From NCBI RefSeq assembly GCF_013402815.2, contig NZ_CP058601.1:1488001-1552000 (forward strand): 64,000 bases of DNA, written 5' to 3'. Positions within the stretch are counted from its first letter, which is position 1. Each line of letters begins with the position of its first letter. The position numbers were made by a program, and so were the translations under genes. The notes under the pieces were generated by a model that made no database searches, was not told the origin of the DNA, and saw nothing but the letters and a program-made list of their open reading frames with translations. Of the stretch, positions 42,094 through 50,985 are shown piece by piece. The DNA is from Natrinema halophilum (lineage in GTDB: Archaea > Halobacteriota > Halobacteria > Halobacteriales > Natrialbaceae).

Positions 42094-42627
42094 TTATCCG
42101 ACGACGATACCGCGGAGGGAGACAGCCGTTGCATCGGCGTTCTGCCGTTGGCTGTTGGATTGGTCCGCGGTCTGCGTTATGTTCGCGTTGTTGGTCACGG
42201 TTGCACTGGCGTTGTCGGCCGAACCGCCACTCGCATCGACGACGACCGATTCGTTGGCCGCCGCCGCGTCATCGAGGAATGGCGGCGGACCATTATTCAT
42301 GGCGCTGACATCGTTAGACTGGGCGGTGTTCGGCGGGCCCGGTGGGAAGTCGTCCCCAGTCGTAGTCGCATTCTCGGAGACGACGACGTTACCGCCGTCG
42401 CCCGCTTCAACGCTCGCGTTCCCGTCCTGGATGATCGGTCCAGCCTCCTGGTTATTGAGGTTCACCTGTACTCCGTCCTGCTCTTGGTCCACGATTGCGT
42501 CCGCGCTCTGGAAGTCGAGATCGTCAAGGCTAGTCCTTTCGGTTGCCGCTGCCGTTCCGGCGAACCCCATCAGAAAGAGGCTGCCGATCATCGCTACCGT
42601 CAGTGTGATTGTGAGTTGACGTTTCAT
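42094..42627 (-). CDS. Secreted Gln/Asn-motif protein, partner of the repeat protein at 43236
   Basis: 177 aa with a Sec signal peptide (MKRQLTITLTVAMIGSLFLM, cleaved about residue 28 after TAAA). Residues 48-60 (QEQDGVQVNLNNQ) fit the motif QxQxxxQxNxNxQ exactly; residues 152-162 (QTADQSNSQRQ) fit the related second-half motif in part. The same motif is repeated five times in the protein at 43236. The middle is Gly/Pro/Asn-rich and disordered-looking. It may be a minor or nucleating subunit of an extracellular fibre, by analogy with CsgB of curli; this is inference. Confidence 0.7.
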   Translation of the reverse strand: MKRQLTITLTVAMIGSLFLMGFAGTAAATERTSLDDLDFQSADAIVDQEQDGVQVNLNNQEAGPIIQDGNASVEAGDGGNVVVSENATTTGDDFPPGPPNTAQSNDVSAMNNGPPPFLDDAAAANESVVVDASGGSADNASATVTNNANITQTADQSNSQRQNADATAVSLRGIVVG

Positions 42628-43235
42628 GGTTGATCGTCAGGCACACGTCATTGGGGACTGGGAACGAAACGGCCTCAATCGCAGAGCCGTGGCTCCTCGT
42701 CTACGGGCTCTGGTGGCCCCCAATTTTGCGCTTCTGACGTGTTGCCCAGTCGCTACACAGTACCGGGACCCATTTGAACCCGGCAAACGGTTTCAGGACG
42801 AATTAGCGGATTAGATATCGTTTTGGGTCGCTCTATACCCTGTGAGGGATTTTTTATCGTCTGTGAGGGAAAATTATCCTCGTTACGACCACACTATTAC
42901 ATCAGTTTCGTATCGTTTCAATACGGATAACTCCGCCTGCCGTACGCGAAATGTTGTATATCTAATGGCAATGATCGGTGATACTCTTCGGTAATTCCTA
43001 GGTAGAATGGCTGTAACGATTCCAAGACGAACGATAATTTATAGAAAACATACGCTGTAGAATAGAATTAGCCGTTCAGGCTGCTGTGAGCGGACGGAGA
43101 CTCTCCGAGACAAGGGTTTCCGTGACCTACTCGTTACAGCCGGTCGTTTCCGGGCATAATGCACTAATTTCTACGCTCTAGCCACGTTCATACCTTCTGC
43201 AGTAAATCGATAACAAAGTAAGTCATCCGGATAGG
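42628..43235. promoter_or_regulatory. AT-rich divergent control region of the Gln/Asn-motif gene pair
   Basis: About 600 bases between the two divergent secreted-protein genes, with several AT-rich stretches (TTGTATATCTAATGG near 42953, ATAATTTATAGAAAAC near 43031) and no credible gene. GATAACAAAG at about 43209-43218 is about 20-28 bases before the first possible start of the plus-strand gene. The length is unusual for two small operons and may hold regulatory sites. Confidence 0.45.
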
Positions 43236-44855
43236 ATGGTTCGCGGCGTACAGATTCGGAAACGAAAGACAATCACGACAGCAATCACGCGATCTATGAC
43301 AAACAACACGACGAGACGGTCACGATCTACGACGATCCTTATGGCCTGTATGGTCGCCTTGGCGATGATGGGTGCCGGTGTCCCGGCAGCCACCGCGGGC
43401 GGCGACGGCGATCTCGAGAACGGGACAGTACACGCACTCGAGAACGGTGAAGAACTGTATCTGGTCTTCGGCGCGGACCTCGGCGAGCAGTCGCTCGAGG
43501 AGTACGTCAACCAGCACGCGGGTGACTCGGCCGACACAGCGGCCGAAGTCGTCCAGTACCAGAACGTCGATCAGGTCAACATCAACGAGCAGGGCTCCGC
43601 GGTGTCGATCTCGATCGACGGCGGTGACGCAACCGCGATCCAGGAGTCGAACCAGCACAACGACAACGTACAGAGCGGAGAGGTCACGGCTGAGAACGTC
43701 GACGTTCGAAGCGCCCAGACCCAGTTCGAGAACGTTGGTGACGTCAACATCATCATCGGTGATGGCGGGGACCAGCAGTTCGACGGCTGGGCAGTCAAAG
43801 ACAAGAAAGACAAAGACGAGACGGTCACGCAGGAAGCCATCGCCGCTGTCGGCCAGTCTCAAGAAGTTGCGCAGGCTAACTTCAACAACCAGAGTACCGC
43901 GTTCGCACTCGCCGTCGACGACAGCGAGGCGACTGCGCTCCAGCAGTCCTACCAGCGCAACGAAAACCTCCAGAAGGGCGTCGCCAACGCGTCCAACGTC
44001 TACCTCGGAGACGGGAAATTCGGACACAAAAAGGACAAGTCTGGTGATAGCGGTCCGTCCACCGGCCAGAGCGCGGAGGCTCTCGTCACGCAACAACAGG
44101 ATGCCGAGCAGGCGAACGTCAACGAACAAGACGGTGCAGTCGCCATCGCGGTCGGCGAGAACAGCACCGCCACGGCGATTCAGTTCACTGACCAGAGTAA
44201 CCTCAACGAACAACTCGGCAGCGCCAGCGCCTCGAACCTGTTGGCGTCTAGCCCAGGTATGAACGTCGCGACGGCAGGCGACGTCAGCGACGAGGTTCTC
44301 GAGAGCCAGGTCGAGCCGGCCAAGCCGGACAAGAAAAACAAGGACGACGATGTCGAGCAGACTGCGACGGCCGGCGTCGCCCAGGAGCAAGGCGTCGAAC
44401 AGATGAACGTCAACCTGCAAAACAGCGCCATGGCGATCGCACAGAACGGGAGCGAGGCAACTTCCGTTCAGATGGCCTACCAGACGAACTACAACGCACA
44501 GGTGGCCTACGCCAACGCGCTCAACGTCTACGCGAGTCCGGGCTACGTCACCGACGACGTCACCCGAACCTCGAGTACGACGGTGACGGTCGACGGAAAC
44601 GCGGGTATGTCCAACCCCGGTATGTCGTACGACTACGGCGCAAACGCGACGCAAACGAACGATGCCGATCAAGCGGCAAGCGCCGCGATCGAACAGCACC
44701 AGTTCATTACCCAGCAGAACGTGAACGAACAGCACACCTCCGTTGCGGTCGCCGAAGACGGTGGCAGTGCAAGCAGTTCGCAGGTCACCCTGCAGGAGAA
44801 CGAGAACGTTCAGTTAACGTCCGTTTCTTCGACGAACGCCTGGGTAGGCGCCTAA
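43236..44855 (+). CDS. Secreted five-repeat Gln/Asn protein, curlin-like (candidate functional amyloid)
   Basis: 539 aa from 43236; an ATG at 43296 gives a more normal signal peptide (MTNNTTRRSRSTTILMACMV, cleaved near AATAGG). The mature part holds five copies of one unit. Each contains QxQxxxQxNxNxQ (residues 107-119, 207-219, 286-298, 383-395, 487-499) and, 29 residues after the unit's first Gln (30 in unit 3), QxxxQxNxNxQ (136-146, 236-246, 316-326, 412-422, 516-526), with alternating small residues (AVAIAV, AFALAV) between. The spacing is nearly invariant. Such Gln/Asn ladders are a hallmark of curli-type beta-solenoid amyloids. Lys-rich spacers separate the units. No transmembrane anchor or sorting signal is present. 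Confidence 0.8.
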   Translation: MVRGVQIRKRKTITTAITRSMTNNTTRRSRSTTILMACMVALAMMGAGVPAATAGGDGDLENGTVHALENGEELYLVFGADLGEQSLEEYVNQHAGDSADTAAEVVQYQNVDQVNINEQGSAVSISIDGGDATAIQESNQHNDNVQSGEVTAENVDVRSAQTQFENVGDVNIIIGDGGDQQFDGWAVKDKKDKDETVTQEAIAAVGQSQEVAQANFNNQSTAFALAVDDSEATALQQSYQRNENLQKGVANASNVYLGDGKFGHKKDKSGDSGPSTGQSAEALVTQQQDAEQANVNEQDGAVAIAVGENSTATAIQFTDQSNLNEQLGSASASNLLASSPGMNVATAGDVSDEVLESQVEPAKPDKKNKDDDVEQTATAGVAQEQGVEQMNVNLQNSAMAIAQNGSEATSVQMAYQTNYNAQVAYANALNVYASPGYVTDDVTRTSSTTVTVDGNAGMSNPGMSYDYGANATQTNDADQAASAAIEQHQFITQQNVNEQHTSVAVAEDGGSASSSQVTLQENENVQLTSVSSTNAWVGA

Positions 44856-45051
44856 CCCGGTTCGTCACACGGTCGGTTTTCGACCGACGTGACTGAGGGT
44901 TTCTGTTTCTTTTTCGGTTTCGCGTTCATTGCTCGATCGTCGCGCGTGACGCCGATTCAGGCCCGGAGCACCGGTGACAGAGCCAGTACTGGGCCCCGCG
45001 ATCGCAACCGGAACGGGATTCCGGAACGAACCACGCGACGTTTCGACACAG

Positions 45052-45900
45052 CTACGTTTCGTCGGGATCGCCCAGTTCCCTCGATTCCGGTTCAGAACCG
45101 TCGCCATCGTCACGATGCGCGGCAAGCGCTTCGTCAATAGATAGTTCGCCGGCGGCAACCTGACGCGCCAGGACCTCGTCGATCGCCCGGTTGTGTTCGC
45201 TTTGCTCGCGCGAACGGTCTTTGATGACCTGAATCTCCCCGTCAGTCGGCTCTATCTCCCGTGCGTCGACGACTTCGCCCTCGAGACGGGCGATGTTGAC
45301 CGCGGCGAGAACGTCGCCCATCCCTCGCGATCCGGTGCCGAGGTAGGGTGTCGTCCCGGTTTCGTCGACCAGTTCGACTCGGATATCCTCGAGATCGGTG
45401 AGCAGTCTCGCACCCTCGAGGCGTGAGCCGTCGCCGATTCGGACGACCGGGGAGTGTGCCTCGGCCGCCTCGCGTTGAATCACGTCAACCGCGTCACCGA
45501 TGGGGACCTGAAAGGCGGCGACGATCGTTTCCCCAGAGAGGACGGCGATACCGGGTTTCTGACCCGGGTCGACGCCGATAATCGTTCGACCACCGTCGCT
45601 TCGAAGGGCCGCCAGTGCCTGATCGACCGCGCGCCGTGGGTCGTCGGGATCGGCGACGACCGTCGTCACGTCCCCGAAGGCATCGACGTGATCAGCCCCG
45701 GTGACGACGACAGTCGTCTGCTCCGGCAACTCTTCGCCGGGTTCAACGGTTGTAAACGTCGTTCCGCGGTCGCGGAGTTCGTTGACGACGCCGTGATATA
45801 CTTCGAAATTAGACGTGGCGACGACGATCACGGGAGAAACTTCGCCCCCGTGACGAATAAACGTACGTAAGCGACGTGCTAGTCGATCTCGATCGACCAC
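45052..45900 (-). CDS. RNase H/RuvC-fold protein, unknown function
   Basis: 282 aa. An N-terminal Rossmann-like half (VIVVATSNFEVYHGVVNELR, VVVTGADHVDAFGDV) precedes a RuvC/RNase H-like core starting TIIGVDPGQKPGIAVLSG, with a second strand VVRIGDGSRLEG and a C-terminal acidic residue near RGMGDVLAAVNIARLEG. The catalytic Asp of GVDPG is present. The family is an archaeal hypothetical with a nuclease-like fold; activity not established. Its start overlaps the end of the lipoprotein gene by 22 bases. Confidence 0.7.
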   Translation of the reverse strand: MVDRDRLARRLRTFIRHGGEVSPVIVVATSNFEVYHGVVNELRDRGTTFTTVEPGEELPEQTTVVVTGADHVDAFGDVTTVVADPDDPRRAVDQALAALRSDGGRTIIGVDPGQKPGIAVLSGETIVAAFQVPIGDAVDVIQREAAEAHSPVVRIGDGSRLEGARLLTDLEDIRVELVDETGTTPYLGTGSRGMGDVLAAVNIARLEGEVVDAREIEPTDGEIQVIKDRSREQSEHNRAIDEVLARQVAAGELSIDEALAAHRDDGDGSEPESRELGDPDET

Positions 45901-46571
45901 TCGCCGTCAGACTTGACCTCGAGGTAGCCGACACCGTCGAAATCGAACGCGGTCGGATTGGTGATACTCCCCTGATGGAAGACGAACGTGCGGGAGGTAT
46001 CCGACGCGGAGAGGACGTTAACGCCGATTTCTTCTCCCTCGTAGTCGCCGGATGGCCAGTGTCTACCCCCGAACTCGAAGGGGCCATGTACTTCGTTCCC
46101 CTCACCAGCGATGGAGACGGGCGGACGGTCGCCGCTCGTGTCGCGCGGTTGTTGAACGATCACTTCCCAGTCACCGTCTGCGACGACGCTCAGTTCGTAC
46201 GTTCCGCCCGGGGTATGCCAGGCCGTCTGACCCGCATACGAGCCAGACGAGTCGGCAAAGAGAAATCCGTCACCGTCCTCGGGGATGAGGCGAACGCCGA
46301 ATTCGTCGTCACCCTGGTGTGTGGCATCGATGATGGTGAGACCGCCTCGAAGTGAGACGTCGTCGACGATACCGACGTTCGCCCCGGTGAATTTCTGGCC
46401 ATCGGGTTCGTTCGCGGGTTCATCTTCTTCCTCCTCGCTCGTCTCGTTTCCACCGCCAGCACCGGCGTGATCCTCGCCACCCTCTGTGCCTGCTGGCTCG
46501 TTAGTGCAACCGGCGACTGAGAGAGTGACGACGCTCATCGTCGCCAGTTCCACGACGCGTCTTCGATGCAT
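45879..46571 (-). CDS. Secreted lipoprotein
   Basis: 230 aa from the ATG at 46571 (MHRRRVVELATMSVVTLSVA). A signal peptide ending in the lipobox LSVAGC (Cys about residue 22) predicts lipid anchoring outside the membrane. A Gly/Glu/Asp-rich spacer to about residue 55 follows. The globular part (RLIPEDGDGFLFADSSGSYA, GTYELSVVADGDWEVIVQQP, GVGYLEVKSDGEWSIEID) is beta-rich, like cell-surface domains of no known function. An ATG six codons upstream is possible. The twin Arg-Arg-Arg is compatible with Tat export. Confidence 0.82.
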   Translation of the reverse strand: MHRRRVVELATMSVVTLSVAGCTNEPAGTEGGEDHAGAGGGNETSEEEEDEPANEPDGQKFTGANVGIVDDVSLRGGLTIIDATHQGDDEFGVRLIPEDGDGFLFADSSGSYAGQTAWHTPGGTYELSVVADGDWEVIVQQPRDTSGDRPPVSIAGEGNEVHGPFEFGGRHWPSGDYEGEEIGVNVLSASDTSRTFVFHQGSITNPTAFDFDGVGYLEVKSDGEWSIEID

Positions 46572-46595
46572 GTGAGACGGATCGTGCAACAGGTT

Positions 46596-46605
46596 ACAAT
46601 TTAGG
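46596..46605 (-). promoter_or_regulatory. TATA-like element for the lipoprotein gene
   Basis: On the minus strand CCTAAATTGT lies about 25-34 bases before the ATG at 46571, with ATGCCTATA just upstream. It fits a leaderless transcript. From here to 46885 I see no gene. Confidence 0.45.
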
Positions 46606-46885
46606 TATAGGCATCTTTATAGAAAGGAGAATAGGTAGGTGCGATCTGATGGTTCAGTTGTCGTGGTCTACAGATGAGCCACGAGTTATATCGTAGCGAC
46701 TCGAAATCCGTGTGGGATGATAGATCTTCTACTGGGCGAAGGCGACGACCCACTCGAGCGGTGCAAACGAGCCGATCGTCTGGGAAAGAAACGGGATGGA
46801 TCTCGATCAAGTCGCCACTGTGTAAATCGATCGGGTTCGAGCAGCCGAGACGAGCAACTCCGTTCCCATCTACAGCGGGTGAGCA

Positions 46886-47032
46886 ATGGAACATCGTCAT
46901 GAATACGTACTGACGAACGATTTGCAGAGACGGTGGCAACAGCAGTATTACTGCCCTCATCAGATGGAATGTGTTAGTTGTGGACAAGACTCATCGAAAG
47001 TGTGGGGAAATTCAAAATCGAAGTGTAAATAA
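46886..47032 (+). CDS. Candidate 48-aa Cys-containing protein
   Basis: The ATG at 46886, directly after an in-frame TGA, opens MEHRHEYVLTNDLQRRWQQQ, then YYCPHQMECVSCGQDSSKVW, and ends SKCK-TAA. CxxxxxC, CxxC and a terminal Cys make a plausible zinc site. The composition looks more protein-like than a shadow. No convincing TATA box is at the expected distance, so confidence is limited. Confidence 0.45.
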   Translation: MEHRHEYVLTNDLQRRWQQQYYCPHQMECVSCGQDSSKVWGNSKSKCK

Positions 47033-47080
47033 TTCGAAATAGGCCAGAGGAGTCAAATAATAGCATCTACGTTTCAGATT

Positions 47081-47434
47081 ATGGCTACGGAGAGGGGTAT
47101 CCCAGTCTTGTGCGTCAATGACGATACTGAGCTACTGAGGTTACTCACCACTCGATTGGAACGCGAAAGTGAGCGCCTCGACGTTTGCACTGCCGGGTCG
47201 ACGGAGGAGGGACTGAAGGTACTCCAGACAACGCGAATCGATTGCATTTTGAGCGACTACCATATGCCGGGTCAGACCGGCGTCGAGTTTCTCCAGTCGG
47301 TTCGAGCTATCGATGACGCGATTCCGTTTATTCTCTTTACCGAAACGGGGAGCGAACAAGCAGCGAGTGACAGTATCGAAGCCGGTGTCACGGATTACAT
47401 CGTCAAAAAGCTATCGGGAACCAATCGCCGCTGA
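47081..47434 (+). pseudogene. Response-regulator receiver domain, 5' part of a frameshifted sensor kinase
   Basis: 117 aa: MATERGIPVLCVNDDTELLR, phospho-acceptor Asp in CILSDYHMPGQTGVEF, Thr in FILFTETG and Lys in YIVKKL. The frame ends at GTNRR-stop. One base later a different frame continues SPLIAQKIIAHVDSYRSQKR, which is the normal linker of haloarchaeal REC-PAS-kinase proteins. A single-base deletion near 47424 therefore separates this domain from the kinase at 47494. A sequencing error would look the same. Confidence 0.8.
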
Positions 47435-47493
47435 TCGCTCAAAAAATAATCGCTCACGTCGACAGCTATCGGTCACAGAAACGGACGGAACAG

Positions 47494-48498
47494 TTGAACC
47501 AGCAACTTCGTGAGTTAGCCGATACGACAGACGACGTCTTCTGGGTTTTTTCATCGGACTGGGAAGAACTCCGCTTCGTCAACGCGGCGTACGAGGCCAT
47601 CTTCGGACAACCAGTAGCGGAGTTCGAAGCGAATCCGCTCTCCTTTTTGGACCAGGTTCATCGGGATGACGTTGATCGAGTAATACGGGCAACCGAGCGC
47701 GCATCAGCGGGAGAAAGCCTCCAGATCGAGTATCGCGTGAACAAGTCGGAGGCGTTTACCCTCTGGGTAGAATCACGCTGCAAACCGGTCACGGACGCTG
47801 ACGGGAACGTCGAGTCGATCGCCGGGTTCACCCGGGAAATTACGGAACGGAAAATCCGCGAACAGAGTCTCGTCGAGAAAAACGAGCAGTTAGAACAGTT
47901 CGCGTCGACGGTCGCACACGACTTGCGCAACCCGCTGAACGTAGCCGACGGAAACATCGAACTCGCGATGGAAGATTCTGAGAGTGAGTACCTGGATATC
48001 GTCTCGGAAGCCATTGCTGCTATGGACGTACTCATCGAGGATCTCCTTGCGCTCGCGAAAGAAGGGGCAACGATCGATCACCGCTCGCAGGTATCGTTCG
48101 AGGAAGTCGTCGAGACGAGCAGCGAGAACATCGTGATGACGGATTCGACGCTCGAAATACGCGGACGAGGGCTCTTGAATTGCGATCCATCACGGGTGAG
48201 AGAAGCACTCGAAAACCTGTTCCGGAACGCGATCGAACACAGTGATACGTCCGTCACCATCACAGCCGGTATACTCGATACGAGAGACGGGTTTTACGTC
48301 GAAGACGACGGGCCCGGAATCGACCCATGCGATCGGAACCATGTTTTCGAGAGGGGGTATACGAACGTAACGCAGGGAAGCGGCCTCGGCCTTGCGATTG
48401 TAAAGAACATCATCGATGCGCACGGCTGGGATATCGACGTCTGTACAAGCCCCACTGGCGGGGCACGATTCGAAATTACTGACGTTGAATTCGTCTAG
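47494..48498 (+). pseudogene. PAS-histidine kinase, 3' part of the frameshifted gene
   Basis: The kinase frame is open from about 47425 and gives 334 aa from the first ATG at 47494. PAS domain about 5-115 (DTTDDVFWVFSSDWEELRFV). HisKA: phospho-acceptor His in FASTVAHDLRNPLN. HATPase: NLFRNAIEHSD, EDDGPGI and GSGLGLAIVKNI. It would autophosphorylate and pass phosphate to a regulator; here the receiver domain is in the upstream frame. Both halves are intact apart from the one-base shift. It may still be made as a free kinase from the internal ATG. Confidence 0.85.
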
Positions 48499-48741
48499 CG
48501 AGGAATTTCCTCGCGCTATCGTTCACAGACACCGGGACCTCGACGCCATTTTCGAGGGGTCCGCGGCGTACACCGCTCGACCGGTCGACGTCCGCCACTG
48601 CGGGTCCGTCCATCACACCGAACGCGAGGAATACCCGCCGAGGACGGAGAGGGTACCCGATACCCCGGACGTGAGGCGCGGCCGATCGCCAGTGCGGGCA
48701 CGTTCCGGGAGGTTTTTGCGCGTACCCTGCAAACTCGAACC

Positions 48742-49476
48742 GTGACAGACGAGGCGATTCCAACCGGCTGTAACCCAGTCGACGAGTTGCTCGGTGGGGG
48801 GTTCGAACGCGGGACCGTCACGCAGTTGTACGGTCCGCCGGCCGCGGGAAAGACGAACCTCGCGCTGTCGGCGGCCGTCCGGACGGCGGTCGACGACGGA
48901 ACTGTCGTCTACATCGACACAGAAGGCGTCTCGGTCGACCGCTTTCAACAACTGCTCGAGGCAGCAGTCACCGACGGTATTTCCCAGGAGACGGACGCCA
49001 CCGAGGACGTCGAAGCCGTCGCCTCAAGGATCGTCATCGAGGATGCGCTTGATTTCGAAGAACAGGCTGAGGCCGTCCGCGACGCCGAGGAGTTCGCCGA
49101 ACGCGCGGATCTGATCGTTCTCGACAGCGCAACTGGTTTCTACAGACTCGAACGTACTGCCGACGGCGACGAGGGCGAAGCGCTGCGCAGCGTTACTCGC
49201 CAGGTGACCCATTTGCTCTCGCTGGCCCGAAAATACGATCTGGCCGTCGTCCTGACGAACCAGGTCTTTGCCGATCCGGAATCAGATCGCACCAAGGGCC
49301 TCGGCGGCAACACCCTGGAACACTGGACAGGGACCATCGTTCGCCTCGAGCGCTTCCGCGGCGGGAACCGGCGCGCGACGCTCGAGAAGCACCGGTCGAA
49401 GCCCGCCGGTGAATCGGCTCAGTTCAGTATTACGGAACGCGGACTCAGCGGCGGGGATGGAACGGCCAGGCCCTGA
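48742..49476 (+). CDS. radB: DNA repair and recombination protein RadB
   Basis: 244 aa starting at a GTG (MTDEAIPTGCNPVDELLGGG). RecA/RadA-like ATPase core: Walker A YGPPAAGKT, Walker B LIVLDSAT, LTNQVF. It lacks the N-terminal HhH domain of RadA and so is the shorter RadB paralogue, a RadA mediator in Euryarchaeota. The usual length is kept. Confidence 0.93.
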   Translation: MTDEAIPTGCNPVDELLGGGFERGTVTQLYGPPAAGKTNLALSAAVRTAVDDGTVVYIDTEGVSVDRFQQLLEAAVTDGISQETDATEDVEAVASRIVIEDALDFEEQAEAVRDAEEFAERADLIVLDSATGFYRLERTADGDEGEALRSVTRQVTHLLSLARKYDLAVVLTNQVFADPESDRTKGLGGNTLEHWTGTIVRLERFRGGNRRATLEKHRSKPAGESAQFSITERGLSGGDGTARP

Positions 49477-49657
49477 TGGGGTCCCCGCTTGCCACACGTC
49501 GTCCAACGGGTCGGCGCGTCCTGCCGGCCGCGCCGGACCGGACACTGTGCGACGGACGGGTAACGGACCGAAGAAATTCCGGCCCGGTACTGTACCCGGG
49601 GCCAAAATATGACGATCGAGTTGACCGCGCTCACCCCCGAGGTCGTCACTTCCGGAA

Positions 49658-50815
49658 TTACAGTTCGTTCAGTTTTCGCAGGAGCTGTCCGCGGTACTCC
49701 TCGTCGCTGGTGACGCCTTTGAGCTCGAGGACGTTGCGCTCGAGTTTATCGAGTGCGACGCGGAACGAGTTCTCAGCGCCGTACCCTTCGCCTGTCCCGG
49801 CGACCTGGCCCTTGTTGGTCCGCAGTCGGATCTGACACAGAACCAGCGGGGTGCCACGAAGTTTCTCGTCGTGTTCGTGAAAGCGGACGTGGGCGTGCAT
49901 CACCTGCATGTCGGCGTACTTGTCGGAGACGTCCTCGACGCTCTGAACGATCGATTCCCGGGTGATCGTGTCGAGCATCGAAACGTTCGTAATCTGGACG
50001 TCCATGTGTTCTTCCTCCGTGAACGTAAGCGCGCGGAGAACGTCCGTCTTCGTGATGACGCCGATGACCACCCGGTCGTCGTCGTCCGGCGTGACCATCA
50101 GCCCCGCGTAATCGTCCTCGAGCATGGCTTCGACGGCCTCCTTTGCGGTCGCGTCGAGCGTCGTTGTCTCGACGGGGCTGGTCATGATGTCGTAGACCGG
50201 AACGTCGAGCATCCGCTGGGAGTCGCCGACCCGGTCGCCGGTCGTCGTCGAGTTGCTCTTTCGAATGACGAAATCGGCGATGTCGTGGGTCGTCACGACG
50301 CCGGAAAGGTAGCCGTTCTCGTTCATAACCGGCAGTCGAGAGATACCGTGTTCCCGCAGGAGATTGATCGCCTTGCCGATCCCGTCGTCCTCGTCCAGTG
50401 TGACCGGATCCGTCGTGTAGATGTCATCGACGGTGAGTGCGTCGAGATTTTCGAGGACCGCCTCGAGAATCGCGTCGTTGGAAATGACACCCCAGAGCGA
50501 TCCGTTCTCGAAGACCGGCGCGACTTTCGCGTTGCTCTCGACCAGTACGCGCGCGGTCTCACGAACGTCCTCCCGACGGTCGACCTTGGGAGCCGGTGCG
50601 TTCCGGCTGGGTTTGGTAAGTGCTGCCACCTTCGCGTCGTCCTCGACGTGGGACTGGAGGACCTCCCGCTCGCTGATGACGCCCTCGTATTCCCCATCGT
50701 TAGTGACGATGATTCCCTTGGGGTTGCCGTCCTCGAACATGGATCGGATTTTACCCATTCGCGTGCCGACGTCGACTTCGATGAACTCCGTAGTGGCGAT
50801 ATCAGCGATATTCAT
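49658..50815 (-). CDS. CBS-domain protein with C-terminal ribosome-hibernation (HPF)-like domain
   Basis: 385 aa from the ATG at 50815 (MNIADIATTEFIEVDVGTRM). Four CBS repeats fill residues 1-270 (for example FEDGNPKGIIVTNDGEYEGV, VTLDEDDGIGKAINLLREHG, DYAGLMVTPDDDDRVVIGVI). The last 115 residues (MDVQITNVSMLDTITRESIV, HVRFHEHDEKLRGTPLVLCQ, AENSFRVALDKLERNVLEL) look like HPF/RaiA, the fold that blocks the ribosomal decoding site. CBS modules bind adenine nucleotides, so it could couple energy state to ribosome inactivation. CBS-type archaeal hibernation factors have been reported, as I recall; not checked. Confidence 0.8.
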   Translation of the reverse strand: MNIADIATTEFIEVDVGTRMGKIRSMFEDGNPKGIIVTNDGEYEGVISEREVLQSHVEDDAKVAALTKPSRNAPAPKVDRREDVRETARVLVESNAKVAPVFENGSLWGVISNDAILEAVLENLDALTVDDIYTTDPVTLDEDDGIGKAINLLREHGISRLPVMNENGYLSGVVTTHDIADFVIRKSNSTTTGDRVGDSQRMLDVPVYDIMTSPVETTTLDATAKEAVEAMLEDDYAGLMVTPDDDDRVVIGVITKTDVLRALTFTEEEHMDVQITNVSMLDTITRESIVQSVEDVSDKYADMQVMHAHVRFHEHDEKLRGTPLVLCQIRLRTNKGQVAGTGEGYGAENSFRVALDKLERNVLELKGVTSDEEYRGQLLRKLNEL

Positions 50816-50879
50816 CCTTCTATCGGGACGTACTGTCGCCGAGGTATTTAACATACTGCCCGTTTTATCCGGGTGGCTA

Positions 50880-50970
50880 CAGGCACGGGGGTTTTTGACT
50901 GCGGACCGTTCCAGGCACGGGGGGTTCGACTGCGGACCGTTCCAGGCACGAGGGTTTTTGATCGTGCCGT
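50880..50970. repeat. Three tandem copies of a 32-bp unit upstream of the lycopene-cyclase-domain gene
   Basis: CAGGCACGGGGGTTTTTGAC-type units begin at about 50880, 50912 and 50944. The first two continue with TGCGGACCGTTC; the third is cut short. The array lies in the gap between the divergent CBS gene and the gene at 50986, within the plus-strand promoter region. Confidence 0.8.
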
Positions 50971-50985
50971 TGAATCAGACTCGTG

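Noticed and set aside
43320-44735. 471-codon minus-strand open frame
   Set aside because: Antisense shadow of the five-repeat protein; the Gln/Asn motif is only in the plus strand.
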